Below, piece after piece: positions 26,508 to 34,791 of a DNA stretch of 64,000 bases. Made by a program: the position numbers and the translations under genes. Under the pieces are notes generated by a model, which was not told where the DNA came from, made no database searches, and saw only the letters and a list, made by a program, of their open reading frames with translations. The stretch is from Clostridia bacterium (GTDB lineage: Bacteria > Bacillota > Clostridia > Oscillospirales > Acutalibacteraceae). The DNA lies in contig CAAFVV010000038.1 in the NCBI GenBank assembly GCA_900766585.1, positions 69,657 to 133,656 of the forward strand, given 5' to 3'. Numbering within the stretch: the first letter of the stretch is position 1; every line of letters begins with the position of its first letter.

Positions 26508-28667
26508 TTATGCCGCCGCGTCGGTGGCATCGGAATTGTAGGAGATTTCCTGAGAGGTCTCAGGCTCTCCGTTCTCCTGCTGTGCCTCGTTCAGACGCCG
26601 GATCAGCTCATCAAGCTCGGGCTGCGCGGAGGCGGGCAGCGAGAAATAGTACTGGTCGCTCCAGGCCCTGCCGTCGTTGCCATAGCAGTTGACGGCGAGC
26701 AGGAAGACCGTCGAGCTGTCGTCGGCGGGCTGCGCCTTGTGGAGCATTTCGCGCAGAGCGCGGCATATGGCGGCGGAGTCGCCGGTTTCGCTGTCCCCGA
26801 AATAGTAGGCGCTGCCGTCCTCCTCGGGCAGCTCGGCGCCGCCCGGCACGGTGTTGCAGGACTCCAGCGAGAAATGATATGACCGGTATGCGCCGCTTTC
26901 CATCAACTTGACCCGTTCAAGCGCGGCATCCTTGCCGGGCAGCTTCGCCATATACTGCCGGATGGTGCGGGAAAATTCCCAGGGGATATTCATGCTTTCG
27001 GTGGAGCCGTTTCTGGTCAGACGGACGGTAAACGGCGATACGGTCAGCGAGAGGGTGCTTGTGCCGCTGTTGTCGCGCACATAGCGGTACCAATCGACAA
27101 AATGCGACTTTGCGTAGTCCGCCACCTCTGTGCAGAACGTCTCGTAGATCTCCGGCAGCGCGGCGGCATCGGTCAGCGCCGGGGAGCAGGAGAGGGAGAG
27201 ACCGCCCGACCCGATCTGCGGCAGGGTGCTGTAGGCGCGGATGACCGCTTCGTTGGTCGTGAGCACCTTTGTCAGCTGAACATTCTGCTCATCGCTCGGA
27301 TACAACACCCGCGTCACGGTGCGGGCGCCCGAACGGATGCGCACCGTGACCGAACTCTGAGAGCCGCTGCCCCCGGAGAAGCTGTGCTTGCGGAGGGCGG
27401 CGACATGCTCCGACAAAAGCTCTGCCGTCATGCGGCGCAGCGTCGGATCGGTCAGCTCGGGCGCGGAGGTGCGGTCCATGAAGAAATCGTCCTCACTGTA
27501 GAACGTCACGCCCGAGATCTGCTCCGCCGCAGGCGTATACGAAAGCACGACCTCGCGGAAGCCGAAGACGGCAAGCCCATAGGCGACGTTCAGCGCCAGC
27601 ACGATGCCGAACGCGGAGAAAACGCGGAGTAGCGCTTTGAACCGCCGCATGGTGATCAGCTGATAGATCAGCATAATCAGAAGTGCCAGAATATACATGA
27701 CGACAAGCCAAAAGATCCAGTTGTCGAGTCCCTCGCTGCCGCACAGCAGGTAATTGGTAATAATAGAGGCGGGCAGCAGACTGGCGGCAAAGCCGACGAC
27801 GATGCACAAAAGCCGCTGGATCCGCGGGCTGTGGGCGGCGCGCTCCGCCGATTCGCTGCGGCGGCGGACAAATAAAAACAGCGCCGCCGCGGCGTACAGC
27901 AGACCGAGTACGAGGGAATACACCCCGGAGCTTGGCTTTGTCACGACCTCGCTCCAGTTGCCGACCAGGCCGAAGATCAGCCCCGCCGGTACGTTATACC
28001 GCACATCGAGAAGCGGCAGCGATTCGCCGGACGACAGGATCGGCAGCGATTCGCGCAGCAGGATCACGACGGCGATCAGGACGATGCGGGGCAGATACAT
28101 CAAAAGCCCCGTGCCGATGACGTTGTTGAAGCCGTTGCCCGTCACACTCATGGCGACGGCGGCTGCCGCTGCCGCAAGCACGGCGCCCGCCAGCATGTTG
28201 AACACATAGATCCACAGACTGCCGGACGGGATGACATACGCGCCCGCGAGCAGGATGCGGAAAAACAGCCGGCTGGTCAGCGCCGGAATGACCGACAGCA
28301 CAGCAAGCCAGAACAAAACGGCGGCAAAAAAGCTCAGAAACAGACATTCGCGCCGCTCGGGAAGCTGATGATAAAAGTCGCTCGCGCTGCGGCTGTTCAA
28401 GAAGCGGAACAGATACAGCACCATCAGCGGTGCAATGACCGTCGGCAGCAGCACCAAAAGCGGTATACCGGCGATGCCGTCGAGTGACTGCACCCGCGTG
28501 GATGACGACAGGTTCATGCCGAACAGCGGGTCAACAGCGATCACGCGGATGCCGATCGGCACCAAAACGGCGCATAGCTCAAGCACCACAAGCGACATAA
28601 TGCCGATCAGCGTCAGCTGGCGGACACCCTCCCGCCAAAGCGACGGGGAAAACCATCGACGTTTCAT
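26508..28667 (-). CDS. ABC-2-type transporter permease with large extracytoplasmic domain (DUF6449-like)
   Basis: A 719-residue membrane protein. The first about 340 residues form an ABC-2 permease with roughly eight helices. A further helix near residue 365 (GIVLALNVAYGLAVFG) is followed by a C-terminal extracytoplasmic domain of about 330 residues with no membrane segments, resembling DUF6449 (recalled, moderate confidence). ATG at 28667 overlaps the stop of the ATPase gene (ATGA) and has GGGAGGG upstream. It is the third gene of a GntR-ATPase-permease operon, a layout typical of YtrA-controlled exporters responding to cell-envelope stress. The substrate is unknown. Confidence 0.8.
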   Translation of the reverse strand: MKRRWFSPSLWREGVRQLTLIGIMSLVVLELCAVLVPIGIRVIAVDPLFGMNLSSSTRVQSLDGIAGIPLLVLLPTVIAPLMVLYLFRFLNSRSASDFYHQLPERRECLFLSFFAAVLFWLAVLSVIPALTSRLFFRILLAGAYVIPSGSLWIYVFNMLAGAVLAAAAAAVAMSVTGNGFNNVIGTGLLMYLPRIVLIAVVILLRESLPILSSGESLPLLDVRYNVPAGLIFGLVGNWSEVVTKPSSGVYSLVLGLLYAAAALFLFVRRRSESAERAAHSPRIQRLLCIVVGFAASLLPASIITNYLLCGSEGLDNWIFWLVVMYILALLIMLIYQLITMRRFKALLRVFSAFGIVLALNVAYGLAVFGFREVVLSYTPAAEQISGVTFYSEDDFFMDRTSAPELTDPTLRRMTAELLSEHVAALRKHSFSGGSGSQSSVTVRIRSGARTVTRVLYPSDEQNVQLTKVLTTNEAVIRAYSTLPQIGSGGLSLSCSPALTDAAALPEIYETFCTEVADYAKSHFVDWYRYVRDNSGTSTLSLTVSPFTVRLTRNGSTESMNIPWEFSRTIRQYMAKLPGKDAALERVKLMESGAYRSYHFSLESCNTVPGGAELPEEDGSAYYFGDSETGDSAAICRALREMLHKAQPADDSSTVFLLAVNCYGNDGRAWSDQYYFSLPASAQPELDELIRRLNEAQQENGEPETSQEISYNSDATDAAA

Positions 28668-29572
28668 TTGATTCCCTCCCAAAGCTCATCAAAGGAATAG
28701 CCGAGCGCCTCCATCTCATAGGTGAACACTTCTTCGAGCGTCAGCGGCAGCACATCGAGCAGCAGCGGCTGGCGCGCGGACAGCGCGGCGACCACCGGCT
28801 CCCGATCGCCCCGCAGGATGAGCGTGGCGACCGATCCGTGGCGGGAAAAGTGCAGAATGTCCAGATCGGGGAAATCCTCACGCGAAAAATCGCCGTGAAA
28901 CGCGATCTGCACCTTTAAAAGCGACGTTTTCAGATCGCTGATGTCCCGCTCGAACACGAGACCGCCCCGGTGCAGCAGGGCGAGCTGGTCACAGGTGTCC
29001 TCCAGCTCCCGCAGCGAGTGGGAGGTGATGATCGCTGTGGCCTTGCGCTCGGCGACGTCGCCGCAGATCAGCCCCTTGACCACCCGCCGCATGACGGGAT
29101 CGAGACCGTCAAACGTCTCGTCGAAAAAGAGGTAGTCCGGCCGGCAGGAGATGGTCAGCAGGATCGCCGCCTGCCGCTTCATGCCCTTGGAAAACTGGGC
29201 GATCGGCTTTTTCGGGTCCAGCCGGAACGCCGCGACCAGCTCACGGCACCGCTTTTCGTCAAAGCGGCGGTAGGCATGGGCATACAGCTGCATCATCCGC
29301 TCGATCGTCGCGTTGTTCAGAAAGTACAGCTCATCCGGCACAAAGCCGATGCGCTCCTTGACGGCGGGATTTTTCCACACCGATTCGCCGTCAAGCGTAA
29401 CCGTGCCGCCGTCGGCGCGATAGATGCCGGTGATCAGCCGCAAAAAAGTGAATTTTCCTGCGCCGTTTGAGCCGACCATGCCGTAGATACAGCCCTGCTG
29501 GATCGTACAGGAGATGTCGGTCAGTGCCGGAAAGGTATCAAACCGCTTGGTCAGATGCGAGACCTGGATCAT
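28664..29572 (-). CDS. ABC transporter ATP-binding protein with aberrant Walker A
   Basis: A 302-residue ATPase of the ABC-2 exporter class. The signature is FSKGMKRQ, Walker B is YLFFDET with the catalytic Glu, and the H-loop is ITSHS. The Walker A reads GSNGAGKFT where the family has GKST or GKTT: the residue after Lys, which coordinates Mg2+, is Phe, encoded by TTC at 29452-29450. One transition (TTC to TCC) would restore Ser. The gene overlaps its neighbours by four bases on both sides, so the operon itself is intact. Either ATP binding is impaired, or this is a recent mutation or a base error. Confidence 0.9.
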   Translation of the reverse strand: MIQVSHLTKRFDTFPALTDISCTIQQGCIYGMVGSNGAGKFTFLRLITGIYRADGGTVTLDGESVWKNPAVKERIGFVPDELYFLNNATIERMMQLYAHAYRRFDEKRCRELVAAFRLDPKKPIAQFSKGMKRQAAILLTISCRPDYLFFDETFDGLDPVMRRVVKGLICGDVAERKATAIITSHSLRELEDTCDQLALLHRGGLVFERDISDLKTSLLKVQIAFHGDFSREDFPDLDILHFSRHGSVATLILRGDREPVVAALSARQPLLLDVLPLTLEEVFTYEMEALGYSFDELWEGIK

Positions 29573-29946
29573 GGTTTTTCCTCCTCTGCATAGACGGTGT
29601 CAATATGCGCCGCCAGTTCTTCCCTCGAAACGCCCGCTAGGGCGAGTGCCCGCACCAGCGCGTCCAGCTCCGGCAGACGCTTGCGTGCCCGCTCCTCTAA
29701 AAGCTGCGCCGCATGTGCTGTGATAAAGCAGCCGCGCCCCGGTACGGCGCAGAGGATCCCGCGCGCGTCGAGATCGTTATAGGCGCGCTGGATCGTGTTG
29801 GGGTTGACCGCCAGCTCGATGGACAGCCCGCGCACCGAGGGAAGCTGGTCGCCCGCCTTTAACAGGCCGGACAGCACCAGATCCTCCGTTTGCCGGATCA
29901 GCTGCTCATAGATCGGCTCACGTGACATGGTATCTACATGAAACAT
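29569..29946 (-). CDS. GntR-family transcriptional regulator, YtrA-type
   Basis: A 125-residue regulator with a winged helix of the GntR type at about residues 10-75 (PIYEQLIRQTEDLVLSGLL, then QLPSVRGLSIELAVNPNTIQ) and a short helical tail instead of a large effector domain, as in YtrA. It is first in an operon with the ABC ATPase and permease, overlapping the ATPase by four bases, and probably represses its own operon. A promoter and a small inverted repeat lie immediately upstream (29963-30016). A second in-frame ATG at residue 7 is a possible alternative start. Confidence 0.92.
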   Translation of the reverse strand: MFHVDTMSREPIYEQLIRQTEDLVLSGLLKAGDQLPSVRGLSIELAVNPNTIQRAYNDLDARGILCAVPGRGCFITAHAAQLLEERARKRLPELDALVRALALAGVSREELAAHIDTVYAEEEKP

Positions 29947-29962
29947 ATCATCACTCCCAGCT

Positions 29963-30016
29963 GTATTAACAGTGTTGGTATGGTTAAACTATATCATACG
30001 GCGGGGCGGTTGTCAA
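29963..30016 (-). promoter_or_regulatory. Promoter and putative operator of the GntR/ABC operon
   Basis: Minus strand TTGACA (30016-30011), 17 bases, TATAGT (29993-29988). An imperfect inverted repeat TTAAC-N12-GTTAA (29966-29987) lies at the start of the transcript, a fitting place for self-repression by the YtrA-type regulator. Confidence 0.75.
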
Positions 30017-30019
30017 GTC

Positions 30020-30058
30020 AAAAAAGATCCCGCGCGAAAAATTTTTTCACGCGGGATC
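30020..30058 (-). terminator. Terminator of polA-glycosyltransferase operon
   Basis: On the minus strand GATCCCGCG/CGCGGGATC encloses an A/T-rich loop and is followed by TTTTTT. It abuts the -35 of the GntR operon. Confidence 0.85.
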
Positions 30059-30095
30059 GGGGGTGCAGGGGAGAACACCCGTCCGCAGCGGCGGA

Positions 30096-31232
30096 TCAGG
30101 GCGTCGGCGCATGGCCGTGGACGCGGACATAGTCCATTTCGATATAATCGCAGATCTCGAGATCGGTGCGGCGGTGAATGACCGCCGACTGGCGGGCACG
30201 CATTTCCGCCCGCGTCTGCTCGCTTTCGAGTAGCGGCATGGCGTTGTGCATCAGCTCCTCGAGCGTGTCGCCGGTGACCGCCAACCCGTTTTTGCGGAAG
30301 AATTCCACGTTGGCGGTCTCCACGCCGGGGATGGGGGCGGTATGTACAAGCGCGATCGTCTTGACCGCCGCCTCGGTGGTGGTGAGTCCGCCGGGCTTGG
30401 TGAACAGCACGTCGGCGGCGTCCATATAGTCGCTGACGCGGTCGGTGAAATCCAGCACCGTGACGCGGTCGCCGGCAAATTCGCGGCGAAGCTGCGTCTT
30501 GAGCGCTTCGTTGTTGCCGCCCATCACGACCAGCTGCGCCGTCTGCGGCGCGCGTGTGAGCAGCATGCGGATCAGCCCGTCGAGATGTCCGAAGCCCATG
30601 CTGCCGCTCATGATGAGGTAGACCGGCACCTGCTGCGGCAGGTTCAGCTCCTCGCGTGCCTGCTCCTGCGGAATATGCGAGGCGAAGCGGGCGGAGACGG
30701 GGATGCCGGTGGCGACGAGCGGCGAAGTGACGCCCTGCGCCTCAAATTCCGGCAGCAGCTGCTCGTGCGGCACAAAGATCGCGTCGAGGTTCAGCTCCTT
30801 GGAAAACGGCACACAGGTGTAGTCGGTGCTGACCATATAGCAGCCCGCATCGAGCGGGAAATGCTTGCGTATGCTCGTGATGGTCTGCGCCGGGAAGATA
30901 TGCGGAATGATCAGCGTGTCATAGCCGCCATTGACAATGTATTTGTACATCCGGCGGCTGTACAGCTTGTTGATCAGATAGACGGGCGATTTCATGCGTG
31001 CCGCGCTGCTGAGTGCGCCCGCCGCGCGGTAGCCGAGTCCGAACAGCGCGGGGGTGTGGATAACGATCTCGGTATAGGCGCGGCAGGTGCCGCGGGAAAA
31101 GGTGACGCCGCCAAACGCCAGCGCATCGCAGATGTCGCAGGTCACGCCGCGGCGCTCCCACTCCTCCTTGAGCGCTTTTGCCGCCGTATTATGCCCCTGC
31201 CCGGTATTGCAGGAGAGGATCAACACTTTCAT
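30096..31232 (-). CDS. Glycolipid glycosyltransferase, MGDG synthase/UgtP type
   Basis: A 378-residue GT28-like transferase expected to add hexose to diacylglycerol at the inner membrane face. The N-terminal domain begins VLILSCNTGQGHNTAAKAL, the typical glycine-rich start of the family, and the C-terminal domain has MSGSMGFGHLDGL and FTKPGGLTTTEA, the nucleotide-sugar binding region shared with MurG. It lies 15 bases after polA on the same strand and is followed by a terminator at 30020-30058. Gluco- or galacto-specificity cannot be told. Confidence 0.88.
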   Translation of the reverse strand: MKVLILSCNTGQGHNTAAKALKEEWERRGVTCDICDALAFGGVTFSRGTCRAYTEIVIHTPALFGLGYRAAGALSSAARMKSPVYLINKLYSRRMYKYIVNGGYDTLIIPHIFPAQTITSIRKHFPLDAGCYMVSTDYTCVPFSKELNLDAIFVPHEQLLPEFEAQGVTSPLVATGIPVSARFASHIPQEQAREELNLPQQVPVYLIMSGSMGFGHLDGLIRMLLTRAPQTAQLVVMGGNNEALKTQLRREFAGDRVTVLDFTDRVSDYMDAADVLFTKPGGLTTTEAAVKTIALVHTAPIPGVETANVEFFRKNGLAVTGDTLEELMHNAMPLLESEQTRAEMRARQSAVIHRRTDLEICDYIEMDYVRVHGHAPTP

Positions 31233-31247
31233 TGACAGATCAGCCCC

Positions 31248-33803
31248 TTACTCTTTTGTATCAAACCAGGTTTTTCCTGTGTGCACATCGGTCTCCAGCG
31301 CCACGCTCAGCTGCGCGGCGGCTGCCATCTCCTCGGCGAGCAGCGCCGCGACCGCGTCGGCTTTTTCGGCGGGCGCTTCCACGATCAGCTCGTCGTGTAC
31401 CTGCAAGATCAGCCGCGCGTCGGGATATTCCCGCCGCAGCCGCAGCCACACGCGTACCATGGCGCGCTTGATGATGTCCGCTGCGGTGCCCTGGATCGGC
31501 ATGTTGCGGGCGACCCGCTCGCCGAACGCGCGCGTGACGGCGTTGCCGGTGCGCAGCTCCGGCAGCGGACGTCGGCGGCCGAACAGCGTCTCAGCATAGC
31601 CGTCCGCCTTCGCCTTTTCGATCAGTCCGCGCATAAAGCCGTCCACGGCGGCATAGTGCGCGAGGTAGCCCTCGATATACCGCTTCGCCTCGGTGTAGCT
31701 GACGCCGATGTCCTCGGCAAGCGAGTGCGGCCCGATGCCGTAGACGATGCCGAAGTTGACCGCCTTGGCGCGGGAGCGCATCAGCGGCGTCACCTCGTCG
31801 AGCGGCACGCCGAACACCTGCGACGCGGTAACGCGGTGGATGTCGGTGCCGGTGTTGAACGCCCCGCACATGGTCGGGTCCTTCGCCATATGGGCGAGCA
31901 CACGCAGCTCGATCTGCGAATAATCCGCGTCCACGAGCAGGCAGCCCTCACGCGCCCGGAAAAAGCGGCGCAGCTCCCGCCCGATCGGCGTGCGCACGGG
32001 GATGTTCTGAAGGTTCGGCTCGGTCGAGGAGATCCTGCCGGTGCGCGTTTCGGTTTGATTGAAGGAGGAATGGATGCGCCCGTCCGCGCCGACCGCCTTG
32101 AGCAGTCCGTCACAGTAGGTGGAGCGCAGCTTCGCCAGCGTGCGGTATTTGAGCAGCATATCCACGACCGGCTCGTCCCGCAGCTTTTCAAGCACGTCGG
32201 CATTGGTGGAATAGCCGGATTTGGTCTTTTTGCCCGCGGGCAGCTTCAGATCCTCAAACAGCGCCTTGCCGAGCTGCTTCGGGGAATTGAGGTTAAAGGT
32301 GTAGCCCACGGCGTCGCAGACGCCCTGCCGCAGCTCCTCCTCCCGCTCGCCGAGCATTTTGCCGTAGACGGCGAGTGCGTCGGTGTCCACCGAGAAGCCG
32401 GCGTTTTCCATATCCGCCAGCACAACGGCGAGCGGCAGCTCCGTTTCCTGCAAAAGCGGCAGAAGCCCCTGCTCCTGTGCGCGGTCGTGCAGGATCCCGG
32501 CGAGTGCGGGCAGCACGCAAAGCTCGGCGGGCAGCTCCGTCCCGCGGAGGGTCAGCCCGTACATCGGGGCGAGCCGGGAAAGCGAGTAATCGCTCGACAG
32601 TGGGTCGAGCAGATAGGCGGCAAGCGCGGTGTCCATCGTAAATCCTGCGGGCACGATGCCGTGCGCGAGCAGCAGGGCAAACAGCGGCTTGCCGTCGTGA
32701 ATCACCTTTGCCCGCTTCGGGTCGGAAAACAGCGCTGCCGTGGCGGCAAATGCTGCATCCTCGGTCGAAAGCTCCGCTGCCGCGCCGCCCGACGCGAGCC
32801 AGATCGTGCTGTCGCCGTCAAACCATACCGCGACCGGCTCTTTGCCGTCGGTGATCAGATCGAGGGGCGCGCGCCGCAGCGCAGGCAGCGCGGGGACCGC
32901 CGCTTTCGGCGTGGCGGCAGCATCGGCGTCGGCGGCGGACAGCCCCCATTTTTCCATGAGACGAAAGAATTCAAGCCGCGTCAGCAAAGCGGCAAGCGGC
33001 GCTTTCTGCCATTCACCGGACAGATAGTGGGAGAGATCGGTGTCGATCGGCGCATCGCAGCAGATGGTGCCGAGCCGCCGCGACAGCTCGGCGCTCTCCT
33101 TGCCGTCTGCCAGCTTGCGGCGCACGCTGTCGCGGATGCGCGGGTCGTCGAGATGGGCATACAGCCCGTCTACGCTGCCGAAGGTGTGCAGAAGCTCAAG
33201 CGCCGTTTTTTCGCCGATGCCGGGCACGCCCGGGATTCTGTCGCTGGCGTCGCCCATCAGCGCCTTGAGGTCGATCAGCTGCGGCGGGGTCAGCCCGTAT
33301 TTTTCCTGCACCGCCGCCTCGTCCATGACGGCGGTATCGGGCGCGCCGTTTCGGGTGGCGGCAAGCCACACCTCCACGCCGCCGCCGATGAGCTGCAGGG
33401 AATCGCGGTCGCCGGTGGCGATGACGCAGCGCTCGCCCGCCCGCCGCGCGGCGGCGGAGAGCGTGCCTAAAATGTCGTCCGCCTCATAGCCCGCCTGCTC
33501 GACGATGTGGCAGCCGAGCAGCGGCAGAAGCTCCCGCAGAATGGGCATCTGGGAGCGCAGCTCCTCGGGCATGGGCTTGCGCCCCGCCTTGTAGCCGTCG
33601 TACATTTTGTGGCGGAACGTCGGCTCGTGGCGGTCAAATGCCGCGACGATGCCGTCGGGCTGCACCTGCTCCCGCAAGCGGGAGAGAATATTCAAAAAAC
33701 CGAACAGGGCATTGGTGTACTGCCCGTCCTTTGTGGTCAGCGGCTTGACGCCGTAAAACGCACGGTTGATGATGCTGTTGGCATCCAAGAGAAGCAAGTG
33801 CAC
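31248..33803 (-). CDS. polA: DNA polymerase I (proofreading domain apparently inactive)
   Basis: An 851-residue polymerase. The 5' nuclease domain comes first (LLLLDANSIINRAFYG, YEADDILG, GVPGIGEKTA). A middle 3'-5' exonuclease-like domain lacks the DxE and later Asp residues, as in Bacillus-type PolA. The polymerase domain has motif A DYSQIELR, motif B RSRAKAVNFGIVYG and motif C HDELIVEAP. I place the start at GTG 33803 because GGAGG lies 10 bases upstream and the protein then begins directly with the nuclease motif; an upstream ATG at 33872 would add an unrelated Arg-rich tail. A consensus promoter sits at 33881-33909. It is followed by the glycosyltransferase gene. Confidence 0.95.
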   Translation of the reverse strand: MHLLLLDANSIINRAFYGVKPLTTKDGQYTNALFGFLNILSRLREQVQPDGIVAAFDRHEPTFRHKMYDGYKAGRKPMPEELRSQMPILRELLPLLGCHIVEQAGYEADDILGTLSAAARRAGERCVIATGDRDSLQLIGGGVEVWLAATRNGAPDTAVMDEAAVQEKYGLTPPQLIDLKALMGDASDRIPGVPGIGEKTALELLHTFGSVDGLYAHLDDPRIRDSVRRKLADGKESAELSRRLGTICCDAPIDTDLSHYLSGEWQKAPLAALLTRLEFFRLMEKWGLSAADADAAATPKAAVPALPALRRAPLDLITDGKEPVAVWFDGDSTIWLASGGAAAELSTEDAAFAATAALFSDPKRAKVIHDGKPLFALLLAHGIVPAGFTMDTALAAYLLDPLSSDYSLSRLAPMYGLTLRGTELPAELCVLPALAGILHDRAQEQGLLPLLQETELPLAVVLADMENAGFSVDTDALAVYGKMLGEREEELRQGVCDAVGYTFNLNSPKQLGKALFEDLKLPAGKKTKSGYSTNADVLEKLRDEPVVDMLLKYRTLAKLRSTYCDGLLKAVGADGRIHSSFNQTETRTGRISSTEPNLQNIPVRTPIGRELRRFFRAREGCLLVDADYSQIELRVLAHMAKDPTMCGAFNTGTDIHRVTASQVFGVPLDEVTPLMRSRAKAVNFGIVYGIGPHSLAEDIGVSYTEAKRYIEGYLAHYAAVDGFMRGLIEKAKADGYAETLFGRRRPLPELRTGNAVTRAFGERVARNMPIQGTAADIIKRAMVRVWLRLRREYPDARLILQVHDELIVEAPAEKADAVAALLAEEMAAAAQLSVALETDVHTGKTWFDTKE

Positions 33804-33880
33804 GGGTAAATATCCTCCGTTTCGACAAAAGCTGCCGGTTCTGACCGGACGGCGCGCCGCCCGCGGAATCATTCAACGGT

Positions 33881-33909
33881 ATTATACACGATTTTCCCCC
33901 GAATAGCAA
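33881..33909 (-). promoter_or_regulatory. Promoter of polA
   Basis: Minus strand TTGCTA, 17 bases, TATAAT, about 75 bases upstream of the proposed GTG start. Confidence 0.75.
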
Positions 33910-33941
33910 CAGCAAAAAAAGGAGCAAAACGGCGGGGAATG

Positions 33942-33950
33942 TGCTATACT
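33942..33950 (+). promoter_or_regulatory. Extended -10 of metallophosphoesterase gene
   Basis: TGCTATACT fits an extended -10; no good -35 is present at the expected distance. Confidence 0.5.
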
Positions 33951-33987
33951 GTCAGGTGGGGAAAACTGTTTGATGAGATAAGGGGGA

Positions 33988-34791
33988 ATGGAGTTGACCG
34001 TATCTGCCTATACCGTGTCCGCGGCGGTGCCGGCGCCGCTGCGGCTGGCTGTGCTGGCCGATCTGCACGGCAGACCGCCCAAGGGACTGTGGGAACGCGT
34101 CCGCGCCCTGCATCCGCAGGCGCTGCTGCTCTGCGGAGACACGCTGCACCGCCCGTTTGGGCGGGAGCGGGAACGCGGGCTTGCCTGCCTGCGGGCAGCG
34201 GCGAGCATCGCGCCGACCTTCTGCTCGCTCGGCAACCACGAGACGGCATGTCCGCCCGCCGAGCGGGCAGTGCTTTGCCGTGATATCCGCAAAACCGGCG
34301 CGGTGCTGCTCGACAACGAAGCGGTGCGCTTTGGCGGGCTGCTGATCGGCGGGCTGCCGTCGCCCTATGCGGCGGACGCGGCGGGGAACGCCTGCTTTAT
34401 CGGGCCGGACGCGGCATTTCTCGCCCGCTTTGCCGCCGCTCAGGAGGAAAAGCTGCTGCTTTTTCACCATCCGGAGCTGTATGCGCCGTATATTCGCCCG
34501 CTGCCGATCCGCCTGACGGTCGCGGGGCATGCCCACGGCGGACAGTGGCGGCTCGGCGGGCAGGGGATCTACGCCCCGGGGCAGGGGCTTTTGCCCGCCC
34601 TGACCGGTGGGCTGTATGAGGGGCGGCTGCTGGTCAGCCGCGGACTCGGCAACCCATGTCACCTCCCGCGCTTTAGCAACCCGCCGGAGGTGTGCTGCCT
34701 CACGCTTTTGCCGCCGGGGCGGACAGCGGATCAGCCCTTGCCGCCCGTCGGCGCAGCCGTCCGAGCCGCCGCTCAAAATAGCCGCCGTTGA
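33988..34791 (+). CDS. Metallophosphoesterase, YkuE-like
   Basis: A 267-residue calcineurin-like phosphoesterase. The five metal-binding blocks are present: DLHG (near 25), GDT (near 51), GNHE (near 80), FHHPE (near 168) and GHAHGGQ (near 184). There is no clear signal peptide. ATG at 33988 has AGGGGGA almost adjacent; TTG at 33994 has better spacing and may be the true start. The last about 26 residues read through the 3' end of the opposing MocR gene and do not look like family sequence, which fits a deletion that fused the two gene ends. An extended -10 (TGCTATACT) lies 38 bases upstream. Confidence 0.87.
   Translation: MELTVSAYTVSAAVPAPLRLAVLADLHGRPPKGLWERVRALHPQALLLCGDTLHRPFGRERERGLACLRAAASIAPTFCSLGNHETACPPAERAVLCRDIRKTGAVLLDNEAVRFGGLLIGGLPSPYAADAAGNACFIGPDAAFLARFAAAQEEKLLLFHHPELYAPYIRPLPIRLTVAGHAHGGQWRLGGQGIYAPGQGLLPALTGGLYEGRLLVSRGLGNPCHLPRFSNPPEVCCLTLLPPGRTADQPLPPVGAAVRAAAQNSRR

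Noticed and set aside
31281..33470. 729-codon plus-strand frame over polA
   Set aside because: polA motifs A, B, C and the nuclease motifs are all intact on the minus strand; the antisense frame has no features.
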